Below are positions 55,967 through 63,967 of a DNA stretch of 64,000 nucleotides, piece by piece (position 1 is the first letter of the stretch; each line of letters opens with the position of its first letter). A program made the position numbers and the translations under genes. Under the pieces are notes generated by a model that saw only the letters and a list, made by a program, of their open reading frames with translations, was not told the DNA's origin and did not search any database. The stretch comes from Lachnospiraceae bacterium (lineage in GTDB: Bacteria > Bacillota > Clostridia > Lachnospirales > Lachnospiraceae): positions 1 to 64,000 of the forward strand of contig JAILGA010000056.1 in the NCBI GenBank assembly GCA_024697225.1, read 5' to 3'.

Positions 55967-57205
55967 TCATCTGACAGCCTTCATGGCCTTTATCCTCTCA
56001 ATGGCGCGGACGCTGTTCTCATAGCTGCCGAAGGCCGTCAGGCGGAAATAATGCTCGCCGTGAGGACCGAAGCCCGAACCGGGCGTGCCTACGACCTGCG
56101 CCTTATCGAGGAGCATATCAAAGAACTCCCAGCTTGTCATATTGCCCGGGGTCTTCAGCCATACGTACGGCGAATGAACACCGCCGTAAACCTCATATCC
56201 GGCTTCCTTCAGGCCGTTTAAGAGATATGCGGCATTCTTCATATATCTGTCGATGATCTCTCTTATCTGCTTTTTGCCCTCCTCGCTGTAGCAGGCCTCG
56301 CCGGCCCTCTGTACGATGTAGGGAGCTCCGTTGTACTTGGTGCCATGGCGTCTCGCCCAGAGGCTGTGCAGCTCGGTCTCGCCCTTCATGGTCTTTGCCT
56401 TAAGATCGCGAGGTATCACGGTCGCACCGAGTCTCAGTCCGGTAAAGCCCGCATTTTTTGAGAAGGATCTGAGCTCTATGGCGCAGGTGCGTGCGCCGTC
56501 GCATTCATATATGGAGTGCGGCACGGCGGGATCGCTGATATATGCCTCATACGCCGCGTCATATATGATCACGGCCCCGTTTTTATTTGCGTAATCCACA
56601 AAGCGCTGAAGCTGTTCCTTCGTAATGGCGCCGCCTGTGGGATTGTTGGGATAGCACAGATAAATGATGTCCGGCGTCTCCCCAGGAAGCTCGGGAACAA
56701 ATCCATTCTCGGCAACACACGGCATATAGATCACCCTGCTCCAGGTCTCCGTATCCTTATCATAGTCGCCTGCGCGGCCCGCCATTACATTGGTGTCCAC
56801 GTAGACCGGATAGACCGGATCGCAGACGGCTATGCGGCAGTCAGCGCCGAAGATCTCCTGGATATTTGCCGAGTCGCTCTTTGCCCCGTCAGAAATGAAT
56901 ATTTCATCATCGGCGATGTCGCAGCCCCTTTGCCTGTAGTCATTTTCCGCCATGGCTTCCCTCAGGAAGGAGTATCCGAGGTCCGGCGCATAACCGCGGA
57001 AGGTCTCCGCGCTGCCCTGCTCGTCCACCGCCTTGTGGAGCGCCTCGATCACCGCCTGCGGCAGAGGCTGTGTCACATCGCCTATGCCAAGGCGGATTAT
57101 ATCCGCATCCTTATGCTCCGCCTGATAGGCCGCAACCTTTTTGGCGATAGTGGAAAAGAGATAACTTCCGGGAAGCTTCAGATAATCTTCATTCAAAGTA
57201 ACCAT
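55967..57205 (-). CDS. dapL: LL-diaminopimelate aminotransferase
   Basis: A 412-residue PLP enzyme converting tetrahydrodipicolinate directly to LL-diaminopimelate, bypassing the acylated intermediates. It begins MVTLNEDYLKLPGSYLFSTI, diagnostic of DapL, and contains FISDGAKSDSANIQEIFG (about 107), LCYPNNPTGGAITKEQLQRF (about 180) and the PLP lysine in LRSFSKNAGFTGLRLGATV (about 245). ATG 57205 follows GGAGG. A promoter lies just upstream. dapF is 3.6 kb downstream on the same strand. Confidence 0.96.
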   Translation of the reverse strand: MVTLNEDYLKLPGSYLFSTIAKKVAAYQAEHKDADIIRLGIGDVTQPLPQAVIEALHKAVDEQGSAETFRGYAPDLGYSFLREAMAENDYRQRGCDIADDEIFISDGAKSDSANIQEIFGADCRIAVCDPVYPVYVDTNVMAGRAGDYDKDTETWSRVIYMPCVAENGFVPELPGETPDIIYLCYPNNPTGGAITKEQLQRFVDYANKNGAVIIYDAAYEAYISDPAVPHSIYECDGARTCAIELRSFSKNAGFTGLRLGATVIPRDLKAKTMKGETELHSLWARRHGTKYNGAPYIVQRAGEACYSEEGKKQIREIIDRYMKNAAYLLNGLKEAGYEVYGGVHSPYVWLKTPGNMTSWEFFDMLLDKAQVVGTPGSGFGPHGEHYFRLTAFGSYENSVRAIERIKAMKAVR

Positions 57206-57238
57206 TTTAATATCCTCCGATCTCGCTAAACTCGTGAA

Positions 57239-57267
57239 ATTGTACCACAGAGCGCGCAGAAACGCAA
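57239..57267 (-). promoter_or_regulatory. Promoter of dapL
   Basis: On the minus strand TTGCGT (57267-57262) and TACAAT (57244-57239) are separated by 17 bases, 34 bases upstream of the dapL ATG. No riboswitch-like structure lies between them and the gene. Confidence 0.6.
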
Positions 57268-57282
57268 TATTTGCCGCATCTG

Positions 57283-58341
57283 TCAAAACAGACCCGCATA
57301 GTCGTATCCCGTGTAGAAAGAGAATATATCTTCCAGCTTGTCCTCCCAGTTGTCCGCGGTGAGCTTCCCCTCGCCGGCCTTTATCCAGGCGAGGATATCA
57401 TCGGCCACCGAGGGCACATAATGATACTCGTCGGCGTAGAAGGAAAGATCCGTGGTCAGCTCGTATCTGTCATCAAAGCAGTAGACATTGATATTATCCC
57501 TGCTTAAAAGCTCGGGTATGGTGTGCGTCAGGATCCCTCTCATCCTTTCCGCCTGTCCCTCCTCTATCAGACCGCCCCACCATGCGATGTTATACGGAGG
57601 CAGATAGTAGAAAAACTCTGTTTCGGGGTGCTCGTCCGCGAGGGAAAGCACATTTGCATCAAGATCTTCCGCCAGGAGTCTCTCATCCTCTTCGCTGAAA
57701 GCCGCGACGGAATCAGGCTTGTAGAATCCATTTCGTCCCTCAAGGACATTGCCCGGTGCAAGCGATGTCAGGTCATACATGTCAAAGGAAGTATGTCCGC
57801 CGCGGCCTCCCTTAAGGCGCCGTCCCATCATTGGCAGGCAGTATCTTAAAAGTACATCCCTGTTGCAGACATAGCGCGCGTCGTTCCAGATATTGTCATC
57901 ATAGAGATAGTCGGGGAACTCGCCGAGGTCACGCCGCACCGCATCGCTCTTTTCAACAAGATGATTGACATCAAGAGACCTGAGGACCATGTCGACCGAA
58001 TGACCGCTCTCGTATGAAGCGCGAAGGAGCATCGCGGTCTCGTGCCAAGTGGCACCCGAGATCGGGAGCTTGACTGCCTTCACGCCGAACAGTTCCTTCA
58101 TCCTGCTCGTTTTGAAATCCCTCACAAGAGAGGTTCCCGTGATGACCGCATCATAGTCAAAGAACCTCGCGACGCCTATGCTCTGTGACCTCTCATCATC
58201 AAGCCTGTAATAATATTTCTTCAGAGGCGCATGGAAATGGAAAAAGGGATCGAGTACGACGACGACAAGAGACATCAGCAGTACCAGGCCCGCCGTCAGG
58301 GAGATGAACCATATGAGTTTTCCCTTCATCGATCTCATCAT
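57283..58341 (-). CDS. Membrane-anchored partner of the MBOAT acyltransferase
   Basis: A 352-residue protein with an N-terminal anchor (about residues 5-30, KLIWFISLTAGLVLLMSLVV) followed by an extracytoplasmic domain. It contains DAVITGTSLVRDFKTSRMKE (about 60), in the place of the GxS nucleophile block of SGNH/AlgJ/DltD-like proteins, and YADEYHYVPSVADDILAWI near the end, where a D-x-x-H pair is expected. Such proteins take the acyl group exported by an MBOAT partner and transfer it to a glycan. The ATG at 58341 lies two bases after the MBOAT stop; an open frame extends to 58446 inside that gene. Exact family is uncertain. Confidence 0.72.
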   Translation of the reverse strand: MMRSMKGKLIWFISLTAGLVLLMSLVVVVLDPFFHFHAPLKKYYYRLDDERSQSIGVARFFDYDAVITGTSLVRDFKTSRMKELFGVKAVKLPISGATWHETAMLLRASYESGHSVDMVLRSLDVNHLVEKSDAVRRDLGEFPDYLYDDNIWNDARYVCNRDVLLRYCLPMMGRRLKGGRGGHTSFDMYDLTSLAPGNVLEGRNGFYKPDSVAAFSEEDERLLAEDLDANVLSLADEHPETEFFYYLPPYNIAWWGGLIEEGQAERMRGILTHTIPELLSRDNINVYCFDDRYELTTDLSFYADEYHYVPSVADDILAWIKAGEGKLTADNWEDKLEDIFSFYTGYDYAGLF

Positions 58342-58343
58342 AG

Positions 58344-59744
58344 CTAAAAATTGAAATACAAAAACACCGATACCCGGTTGAGGCTTATAAGGCATATTGC
58401 AAAAAGCGCCGCGACAGCAGTGACAACAGCCGGATGAAAACTCCACTTACGCTTATAATTATTCGGCGCCAGGAGACAGAGCGCGAGCGCGGACACATAC
58501 AGGCACGCCGCCTGCCACGGCTCTCCGAGTGCACCGGCCACGGCATCGGAAATACCAATTCCTGCCCCGAAGGAGAAAAGCCGCCTTACAAGCACGACCC
58601 AGTCTCTTATCCCGTCGGCGCGGAACAGCAGCCATAGTATATTTATGACAAAGAAGCTGCCCGCCCATCTGACCGCCGCGGGGATCTTTGCCTCCTGTTT
58701 TTCGAAGAGCCTGTCAAACACCACAACCGCACCATGCAGCAGTCCCCACAATATGAAGGTATAATTTGCCCCGTGCCAGATGCCGCTCACGAGAAATACG
58801 ATCATCATGTTGATGCAGGTGCGCGCCATTCCCTTCCTGTTGCCGCCAAGCGGTATGTAGATATACTGAGTGAGAAATCTCGTGAGTGTCATATGCCAGC
58901 GCTTCCAGAAATCCCTTAAGGAGAGCGCGCGGTAAGGCGAATCGAAATTCTGCGGGAGTTTAAAGCCAAAGAGACTTGCCAGTCCGCAGGCCATATCGGA
59001 ATACCCGCTGAAATCAAAATATATCTGCATGGTATAGGCGAGCATCACGATCCACGTGTCAGCCGCCGTAAGCACCGATATATCTCCGAATCCCGCTGTC
59101 ACTATCTCCCCGAAGCGGTCGGCTATAAGGACTTTTTTGGCGAGTCCAAGCGCAAACCACATAAGCCCCTGCAAAAACGCCTGAGCGTCGGGTCTGTCCT
59201 TAGTCCCATCCTCAAACTGCGGTATGAGCTCGTCATGTCTTACTATGGGGCCAGCCACCAATTGCGGAAAAAAGGTAACATAGAGCGCATACTCACGCAG
59301 GTCGATCCTTTTCAGCCTGCCTTTCCACGCATCGATCAGTGATGAGAGCTGCTGAAATGTAAAAAAACTGATCCCCAGGGGGAGCACGATCTGCGGTATG
59401 GGAATTCCCGCGTCAAAAAAATGATCGATGTTCCAGACAAGGAATCCGCTGTACTTGTAATAGCCTATGAGACCGATGTTGAAGATGAGGCCTGCCGCGA
59501 AGAGGCAGGCTGCGGCAACGGTTTTCCTCCCGTCCTTAATGATCAGACTGATGATCAGATAGTTCACAAGTATGCTTGAGATGATGATCGGAAGATAGGA
59601 GGGACGGAAATAGCCGTAGAACCAGAGCGACATCAGTATCAGAAATATCTGCGCCCATGCCTTTCCGGCTCTCATGAGGAGATAATAACCCGCAACGCAA
59701 AGGGGCAGAAATACGAGTATGAAAAAGAGTGAATTAAAAAGCAT
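58344..59744 (-). CDS. MBOAT family O-acyltransferase (AlgI/DltB-like)
   Basis: A 466-residue polytopic membrane protein. It starts MLFNSLFFILVFLPLCVAGY, as AlgI proteins do. The family segments are QQLSSLIDAWKGRLKRIDLR, YTMQIYFDFSGYSDMACGLA (about 234), FDSPYRALSLRDFWKRWHMT (about 262, first histidine) and SGIWHGANYTFILWGLLHG (about 316, catalytic histidine). It transfers acyl groups across the membrane for O-acylation of an extracellular polymer. The start overlaps the upstream DUF6056-like gene by 11 bases and the anchored partner follows two bases after its stop, forming one operon. Confidence 0.93.
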   Translation of the reverse strand: MLFNSLFFILVFLPLCVAGYYLLMRAGKAWAQIFLILMSLWFYGYFRPSYLPIIISSILVNYLIISLIIKDGRKTVAAACLFAAGLIFNIGLIGYYKYSGFLVWNIDHFFDAGIPIPQIVLPLGISFFTFQQLSSLIDAWKGRLKRIDLREYALYVTFFPQLVAGPIVRHDELIPQFEDGTKDRPDAQAFLQGLMWFALGLAKKVLIADRFGEIVTAGFGDISVLTAADTWIVMLAYTMQIYFDFSGYSDMACGLASLFGFKLPQNFDSPYRALSLRDFWKRWHMTLTRFLTQYIYIPLGGNRKGMARTCINMMIVFLVSGIWHGANYTFILWGLLHGAVVVFDRLFEKQEAKIPAAVRWAGSFFVINILWLLFRADGIRDWVVLVRRLFSFGAGIGISDAVAGALGEPWQAACLYVSALALCLLAPNNYKRKWSFHPAVVTAVAALFAICLISLNRVSVFLYFNF

Positions 59745-61347
59745 CTTTTACTCTCACGCTGTTCTTTCCGTAGTAGCGCGCCATGCCGTCATTGATCCAG
59801 TTTTCGGGATCGGTGCCTGGTTCATCGTATATAAGAAGTGACGGGCGGTTCTTATAGGGCTCCAACACCGCATCGGTAACATTTTGATCCTTGAGGATCC
59901 GCAGCCTCTGTGCATTTTCATCCCTGTATCCGAAGGCGGTACCGTCGGTGAGTTCTTTTACGGCCTCCGTCGAAGTGTAGTAATCACTGTCCGCGGCGGC
60001 GGCGAAAGCCGAAAGCAGAATAAGACATGCAGCGAGTGCGGCGTAATAGATGATCAGCGTTCGGGTAGACCTCCCGGAGTTTGCCCCTTCTTCTGCCCGC
60101 TTATCCACGATACACAGAACTCTCATTCTCAGCCACCCTATGAGATAACCCTCCGTCAGTACGAGGAGGAGTATATACTGCATGTAGAAAAGTGCCTGCA
60201 GTCTTCCGGCATCGATCTGGCCGAGAGCAAACAGAGGCGGTACCACATTTGCGGAGATAAGTCCGTAGGCAAGAGCTGTTACGAGCAGGGGATATTTAAA
60301 AGTAAGCCTTCTGATCCTTGGAGCCGCGTTCCAGAATAACGGTGCAAAAAAGAGCAGCGCCAGGATGTGTTCAAATCTGGTCCAGCGGTTTATGCAGTAT
60401 ATCGCCGTATACAAAAGTGAGACCGCTATGCTCTTTACCGGTCCAAAGCCCTCTGTGATGCTCTCCCTGACGGAATTGCCGGGCGCCAGACAACAGGCAA
60501 AAAAACCCGCGAGAAGGAAAAGTACGGGTGCCAAAAGGCGCCTGAAGCAGGAATTCTTTACTCCGCCGTTTACCGGAAGCGCAAGCCATATGAGAAGCAG
60601 CACTCCTGCGGTCGCACAGCAAAGTGATGTCATCATGTTACCGCCGCCCAGAAGGAAGCCCGTGATGCAGGCTCCCGCGGTCAATGCGATCCTTCCTCCT
60701 ATCCTGCTGCCAAAGGATGTCTTTTCAGCAGCGGAAGTATCGCAAGAAACGCTGCTGTCCGCAGCACTGTTTGTACTGCCGCGCATGGCCAGTCGTATAA
60801 TGAGCCCGAGCCACAGCGCTCCCAATGAAAAAGTGAGGATATAATTTGCCCCGCTGCAGTACCAGTAAAAGGATTCCACCCTCGGCATCCCGGCGGGAAG
60901 GGACTGCATCATCAAGAACAGAGTCACAGAGGAAATGACGGTCACCTTTGCCCTGTCCATTCCCAGAAATCTGCCGAGAAGAGTGTGAATAAAAAATGCA
61001 ACCGCCGCCCCGAAACAAAGTATCAGAATAAGCGGACCCACGGCGTAGAAATGTTCTCCGAATACAGAGGGTGGAACGGACATAAGTGCAGTGGATGTGA
61101 AATATCCCATCCAGTGCAGATAATCATACCAGGCCATTTCGATGCCCTTCCACAGAACAGCGAATACGTTGCCGGTCTTCTCAAACACTTCGTGCGCATA
61201 TATCCCCATATTTATGTCGTCAGCGGAGGGAAAATCACAGAAGCCCACAACTATCATGGGTATAAGAGACAAAAAGTAAAGCAGGCCGAAACCTGCCGCC
61301 AGATATCGTTCAACGGTTGAACCTGTTGTTGTCCGCTCTTTGTTCAT
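59734..61347 (-). CDS. Polytopic membrane protein, DUF6056-like (copy 2)
   Basis: This 537-residue protein has about ten transmembrane helices and the acidic site FCDFPSADDINMGIYAHEVF (about residue 30) after the first helix. MGYFTSTALMSVPPSVFGE (about 80) follows, and a soluble tail carries RILKDQNVTDAVLEP and MARYYGKNSVRVKD. All three segments recur in copy 1 at 49885-51429. A GT-C-like glycosyl or glycan-transfer role is possible but unproven. ATG 61347 (MNKERTTTGSTVERYL) is directly behind a promoter, so the transcript may be leaderless. It is the first gene of the operon with the MBOAT protein and its partner. Confidence 0.72.
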   Translation of the reverse strand: MNKERTTTGSTVERYLAAGFGLLYFLSLIPMIVVGFCDFPSADDINMGIYAHEVFEKTGNVFAVLWKGIEMAWYDYLHWMGYFTSTALMSVPPSVFGEHFYAVGPLILILCFGAAVAFFIHTLLGRFLGMDRAKVTVISSVTLFLMMQSLPAGMPRVESFYWYCSGANYILTFSLGALWLGLIIRLAMRGSTNSAADSSVSCDTSAAEKTSFGSRIGGRIALTAGACITGFLLGGGNMMTSLCCATAGVLLLIWLALPVNGGVKNSCFRRLLAPVLFLLAGFFACCLAPGNSVRESITEGFGPVKSIAVSLLYTAIYCINRWTRFEHILALLFFAPLFWNAAPRIRRLTFKYPLLVTALAYGLISANVVPPLFALGQIDAGRLQALFYMQYILLLVLTEGYLIGWLRMRVLCIVDKRAEEGANSGRSTRTLIIYYAALAACLILLSAFAAAADSDYYTSTEAVKELTDGTAFGYRDENAQRLRILKDQNVTDAVLEPYKNRPSLLIYDEPGTDPENWINDGMARYYGKNSVRVKDAF

Positions 61348-61355
61348 GATCACAG

Positions 61356-61384
61356 ATTATAGCAAATGCGGGCTGTTTCCGCAA
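61356..61384 (-). promoter_or_regulatory. Promoter of the DUF6056-MBOAT operon, apparently leaderless
   Basis: On the minus strand TTGCGG (61384-61379), a 17-base spacer and the extended -10 TGCTATAAT (61364-61356) precede the ATG at 61347 by only eight bases. The transcription start should fall at or next to the start codon, and no ribosome binding site is present. Confidence 0.6.
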
Positions 61385-61417
61385 GCCATCAGCGATAAAT
61401 GGATTGACAACAGGGTG

Positions 61418-61423
61418 TACAAT
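61418..61423 (+). promoter_or_regulatory. -10-like element directly before the LTA-synthase-type gene
   Basis: TACAAT lies six bases before ATG 61430, and no ribosome binding site is seen. TTGACA occurs at 61404-61409 but is too close (eight bases) to serve as its -35. This may be a second leaderless start, or the true start codon may lie elsewhere. Confidence 0.3.
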
Positions 61424-61429
61424 TTACCC

Positions 61430-63832
61430 ATGACCAGATTTAAGACAAGTGTGCCTGCTGTCTGCTTTTTGTTCTGGACGGCATCGCTTTTTTATTGGGA
61501 ATCACTGCTGCGTGTCTGCATAAGCGGCGGGATACGGCCGGGCAGCCTTGCCATGCTCGTGTTCCTGCCGGCGGAAGCGTTGTTTCTCACAGTGTTAACC
61601 GGCATTATCAGAGGACACCGTGTGATCAGCGGCATCTGCGACATGCTGCTGTGCCTTGTCATTTCCTTCTTCTATTTTGCACAACTCGTCTATTACCGTG
61701 TCACGGGTTCACTGCTTCCCATCGCAATGATCGGAATGGGCGGTCAGGCTGCGGAGGATTTCGGCTGGACCATCAGAGGAACTCTTATCAGTTCCCTGAT
61801 ATACGTACCGCTTTTGCTTTTGCCGGTTGCCGTACTCGGCCTGCTTTCCCTGATGAGACGCACCTCCCGCAAGGATGAGACAAAGCGGCCGCCTCTGATC
61901 AGGGGATATGCACTCCTGCCAAGACTCCTCTGCCTTGTTTTGTCAGTAGTACTGTGGGTTGCGGGCGGCCTTTCGCTTTCCCTCTTCGGGCGCGGACGGG
62001 ATTCGGCCTGGCATGTTTATCACAGCTCTCTTTCCGACATCGACACGAGCGCCGAACGACTCGGCATTCTCGCAGCCACTGTTGCCGGACTTTATTCAGG
62101 AGGTTCGGGGCAGGACACAGATCTTGCGGAGACACTCGCATCAGGCATTGACATGGAAGCACTGGAATTGCCCGAAAAGCCGCCGGTTGAGGAAACGGTC
62201 ACAGCCGCACCCGTCCCCGCCGCCTCTGACAAGGCAGAAGACGAAGAACCTGACATCGTAGAGGCAGAGGAAGAGGAACCGGCTCCCGTTTATTATCCGA
62301 GACTAAATGAAGCCATAGATTTCAAGGCGCTAGAGAGCGTAGCTGAGGATGATAGCATCAAGGCACTGTGCAACTATTTTGACTCCCGCAAGGCTTATGA
62401 TACAAATGAGTATACCGGTATTTTTGAGGGGTATAATCTGGTCTGGCTGTGCTGTGAAGCCTTTTCCGCCTACGGTCTCGATCCCGATATCACTCCTCTC
62501 ATGTATAAGATGTCTCAGAACGGCATCGTGCTCGATAATTTCTACAACAGTTTCCCGAATATAACGACAAACGGGGAGTTCTCCTTTGATACATCCTTAT
62601 GGCCTGATGTTTCAAGGAGCGCGAGCAACGGCAAGGTTGTGGGTTCCTTCCCTCAGTCCTCTGGCGTGTTCATGCCATACGGGCTGGGTGATCTTTTTAC
62701 GGCTGAGGGTGTGAACTGCTACGCATATCACAATTACCGCGGCGACTACTACATGCGCGACTATTCCTGGCCGAACCTGGGTTACGACAGATCCCGCACG
62801 AAATTCATGGGACAGGGCATGACCTTCAGCAGCCCCTGGCCCGCATCCGATCTTGAGATGATGGAGCAGTCTGTGGATGATTTCATCGAAGAGGATCGTT
62901 TCCATGCCTACTATATGACCTTCAGCGGACACGGTCCCTTTGATGAGACGAATTCCATGTTCCGCAAGAATATCGACAGGGTGCGCGAGCTTGCAGGTGG
63001 AAGATTTGAAAATGAGTACTGCCTCGGATATTTTTGCGGGGAGTATGAGCTGGAGCTTGCGCTGGAATACCTGACGGAACGTCTTGAGGATGCGGGGAAG
63101 CTTGACAAGACCGTGATTGTGCTTATCGGGGATCATTTTCCCTACTATCTTCCCGATGATGCCGTAAAGGAATTCAACGGCGGTTCGATGCCCGAGGGGA
63201 ACGAGCGCTACCGCTCAAGCTGCATCATATACAACGCGGGGATGGAGGAGCCCGTTCACTGCGATACATATTGCTGCAACGTGGATATCCTTCCCACGAT
63301 CCTCAATCTGTTTGATATAGATTTTGACTCCAGGCTTCTTATGGGCACGGATGTGTTCTCAAACGGAATACACCGCGCCAGAATGTACAACGGAAGTTTT
63401 GTGACAAAATACGTAAGCTACGACATAACGGGCGGGAGCAGAAACTGGCTCCCCGCTTCGGAGGATATGAGCGAAGCTGAGCGCGAAGCCTATATCAATG
63501 CGATGTTTGATTATACAGAGAGTGAGTACAAGGCCTCACTCAGCATGATAGACAATGATTTCTACTTCTACGTGTGGAGGAATTCCGGGCTTCTTGACGA
63601 CGATGAAATAGAAGCCGAGATCGCAAGGCAGGAGAAGGGCCGTGTGATCTACGCCGACAGAGAGGAAGCCGACCGCATCAAAGCCGAAGAGTGGGAGCGT
63701 AAAAAAGCCGAGGAGGAAGCGGCCGCTGCTGCCGCTGTCGCGCAAGAGGGAGAGGGAGAGGATGCTGCTGATCCGGCGGAGGATGCGGCTCCTGCGGGGG
63801 ATGGGCAGGCGCCGGGCGGTCAGGCAAACTAA
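61430..63832 (+). CDS. LTA synthase-type sulfatase-fold membrane protein
   Basis: An 800-residue protein with five N-terminal transmembrane helices (about 7-182), an acidic linker (EDEEPDIVEAEEEEP) and an extracytoplasmic alkaline-phosphatase/sulfatase domain (about 345-690). Expected metal and nucleophile positions are visible: LVWLCCEAFSAYGLD (glutamate), NITTNGEFSFDTSL (threonine nucleophile region) and VIVLIGDHFPYYLPDD (Asp-His). This is the LtaS/phosphoglycerol transferase architecture, which adds glycerol phosphate to lipoteichoic acid or decorates glycans. The C-terminus is a charged coil then an Ala/Glu/Gly-rich disordered tail (EEEAAAAAAVAQEGEGED). The preferred start is ATG 61430 (MTRFKTSV), without a clear ribosome binding site. 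Confidence 0.88.
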   Translation: MTRFKTSVPAVCFLFWTASLFYWESLLRVCISGGIRPGSLAMLVFLPAEALFLTVLTGIIRGHRVISGICDMLLCLVISFFYFAQLVYYRVTGSLLPIAMIGMGGQAAEDFGWTIRGTLISSLIYVPLLLLPVAVLGLLSLMRRTSRKDETKRPPLIRGYALLPRLLCLVLSVVLWVAGGLSLSLFGRGRDSAWHVYHSSLSDIDTSAERLGILAATVAGLYSGGSGQDTDLAETLASGIDMEALELPEKPPVEETVTAAPVPAASDKAEDEEPDIVEAEEEEPAPVYYPRLNEAIDFKALESVAEDDSIKALCNYFDSRKAYDTNEYTGIFEGYNLVWLCCEAFSAYGLDPDITPLMYKMSQNGIVLDNFYNSFPNITTNGEFSFDTSLWPDVSRSASNGKVVGSFPQSSGVFMPYGLGDLFTAEGVNCYAYHNYRGDYYMRDYSWPNLGYDRSRTKFMGQGMTFSSPWPASDLEMMEQSVDDFIEEDRFHAYYMTFSGHGPFDETNSMFRKNIDRVRELAGGRFENEYCLGYFCGEYELELALEYLTERLEDAGKLDKTVIVLIGDHFPYYLPDDAVKEFNGGSMPEGNERYRSSCIIYNAGMEEPVHCDTYCCNVDILPTILNLFDIDFDSRLLMGTDVFSNGIHRARMYNGSFVTKYVSYDITGGSRNWLPASEDMSEAEREAYINAMFDYTESEYKASLSMIDNDFYFYVWRNSGLLDDDEIEAEIARQEKGRVIYADREEADRIKAEEWERKKAEEEAAAAAAVAQEGEGEDAADPAEDAAPAGDGQAPGGQAN

Positions 63833-63922
63833 CTGAAGCAACCTGCATCTATTAGCACATAATATATTAAGTGTGTATTTCATCCTCACATACGGAACAG
63901 GCTCTCGGGATCTTTCTTATGA

Positions 63923-63967
63923 AAAGTGCATCGGGATTCACGGGTTTGCACTATCCCGATGCACTTT
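63923..63967 (+). terminator. Long perfect hairpin downstream of the LTA-synthase-type gene
   Basis: AAAGTGCATCGGGA (63923-63936) pairs perfectly over 14 bp with TCCCGATGCACTTT (63954-63967) around a 17-base loop. The stem ends in TTT and continues CATCTTGCTCT. It sits about 90 bases after the stop codon and is a likely terminator; symmetry also allows it to serve a gene coming from beyond the window. No gene is seen in 63833-64000. Confidence 0.65.
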
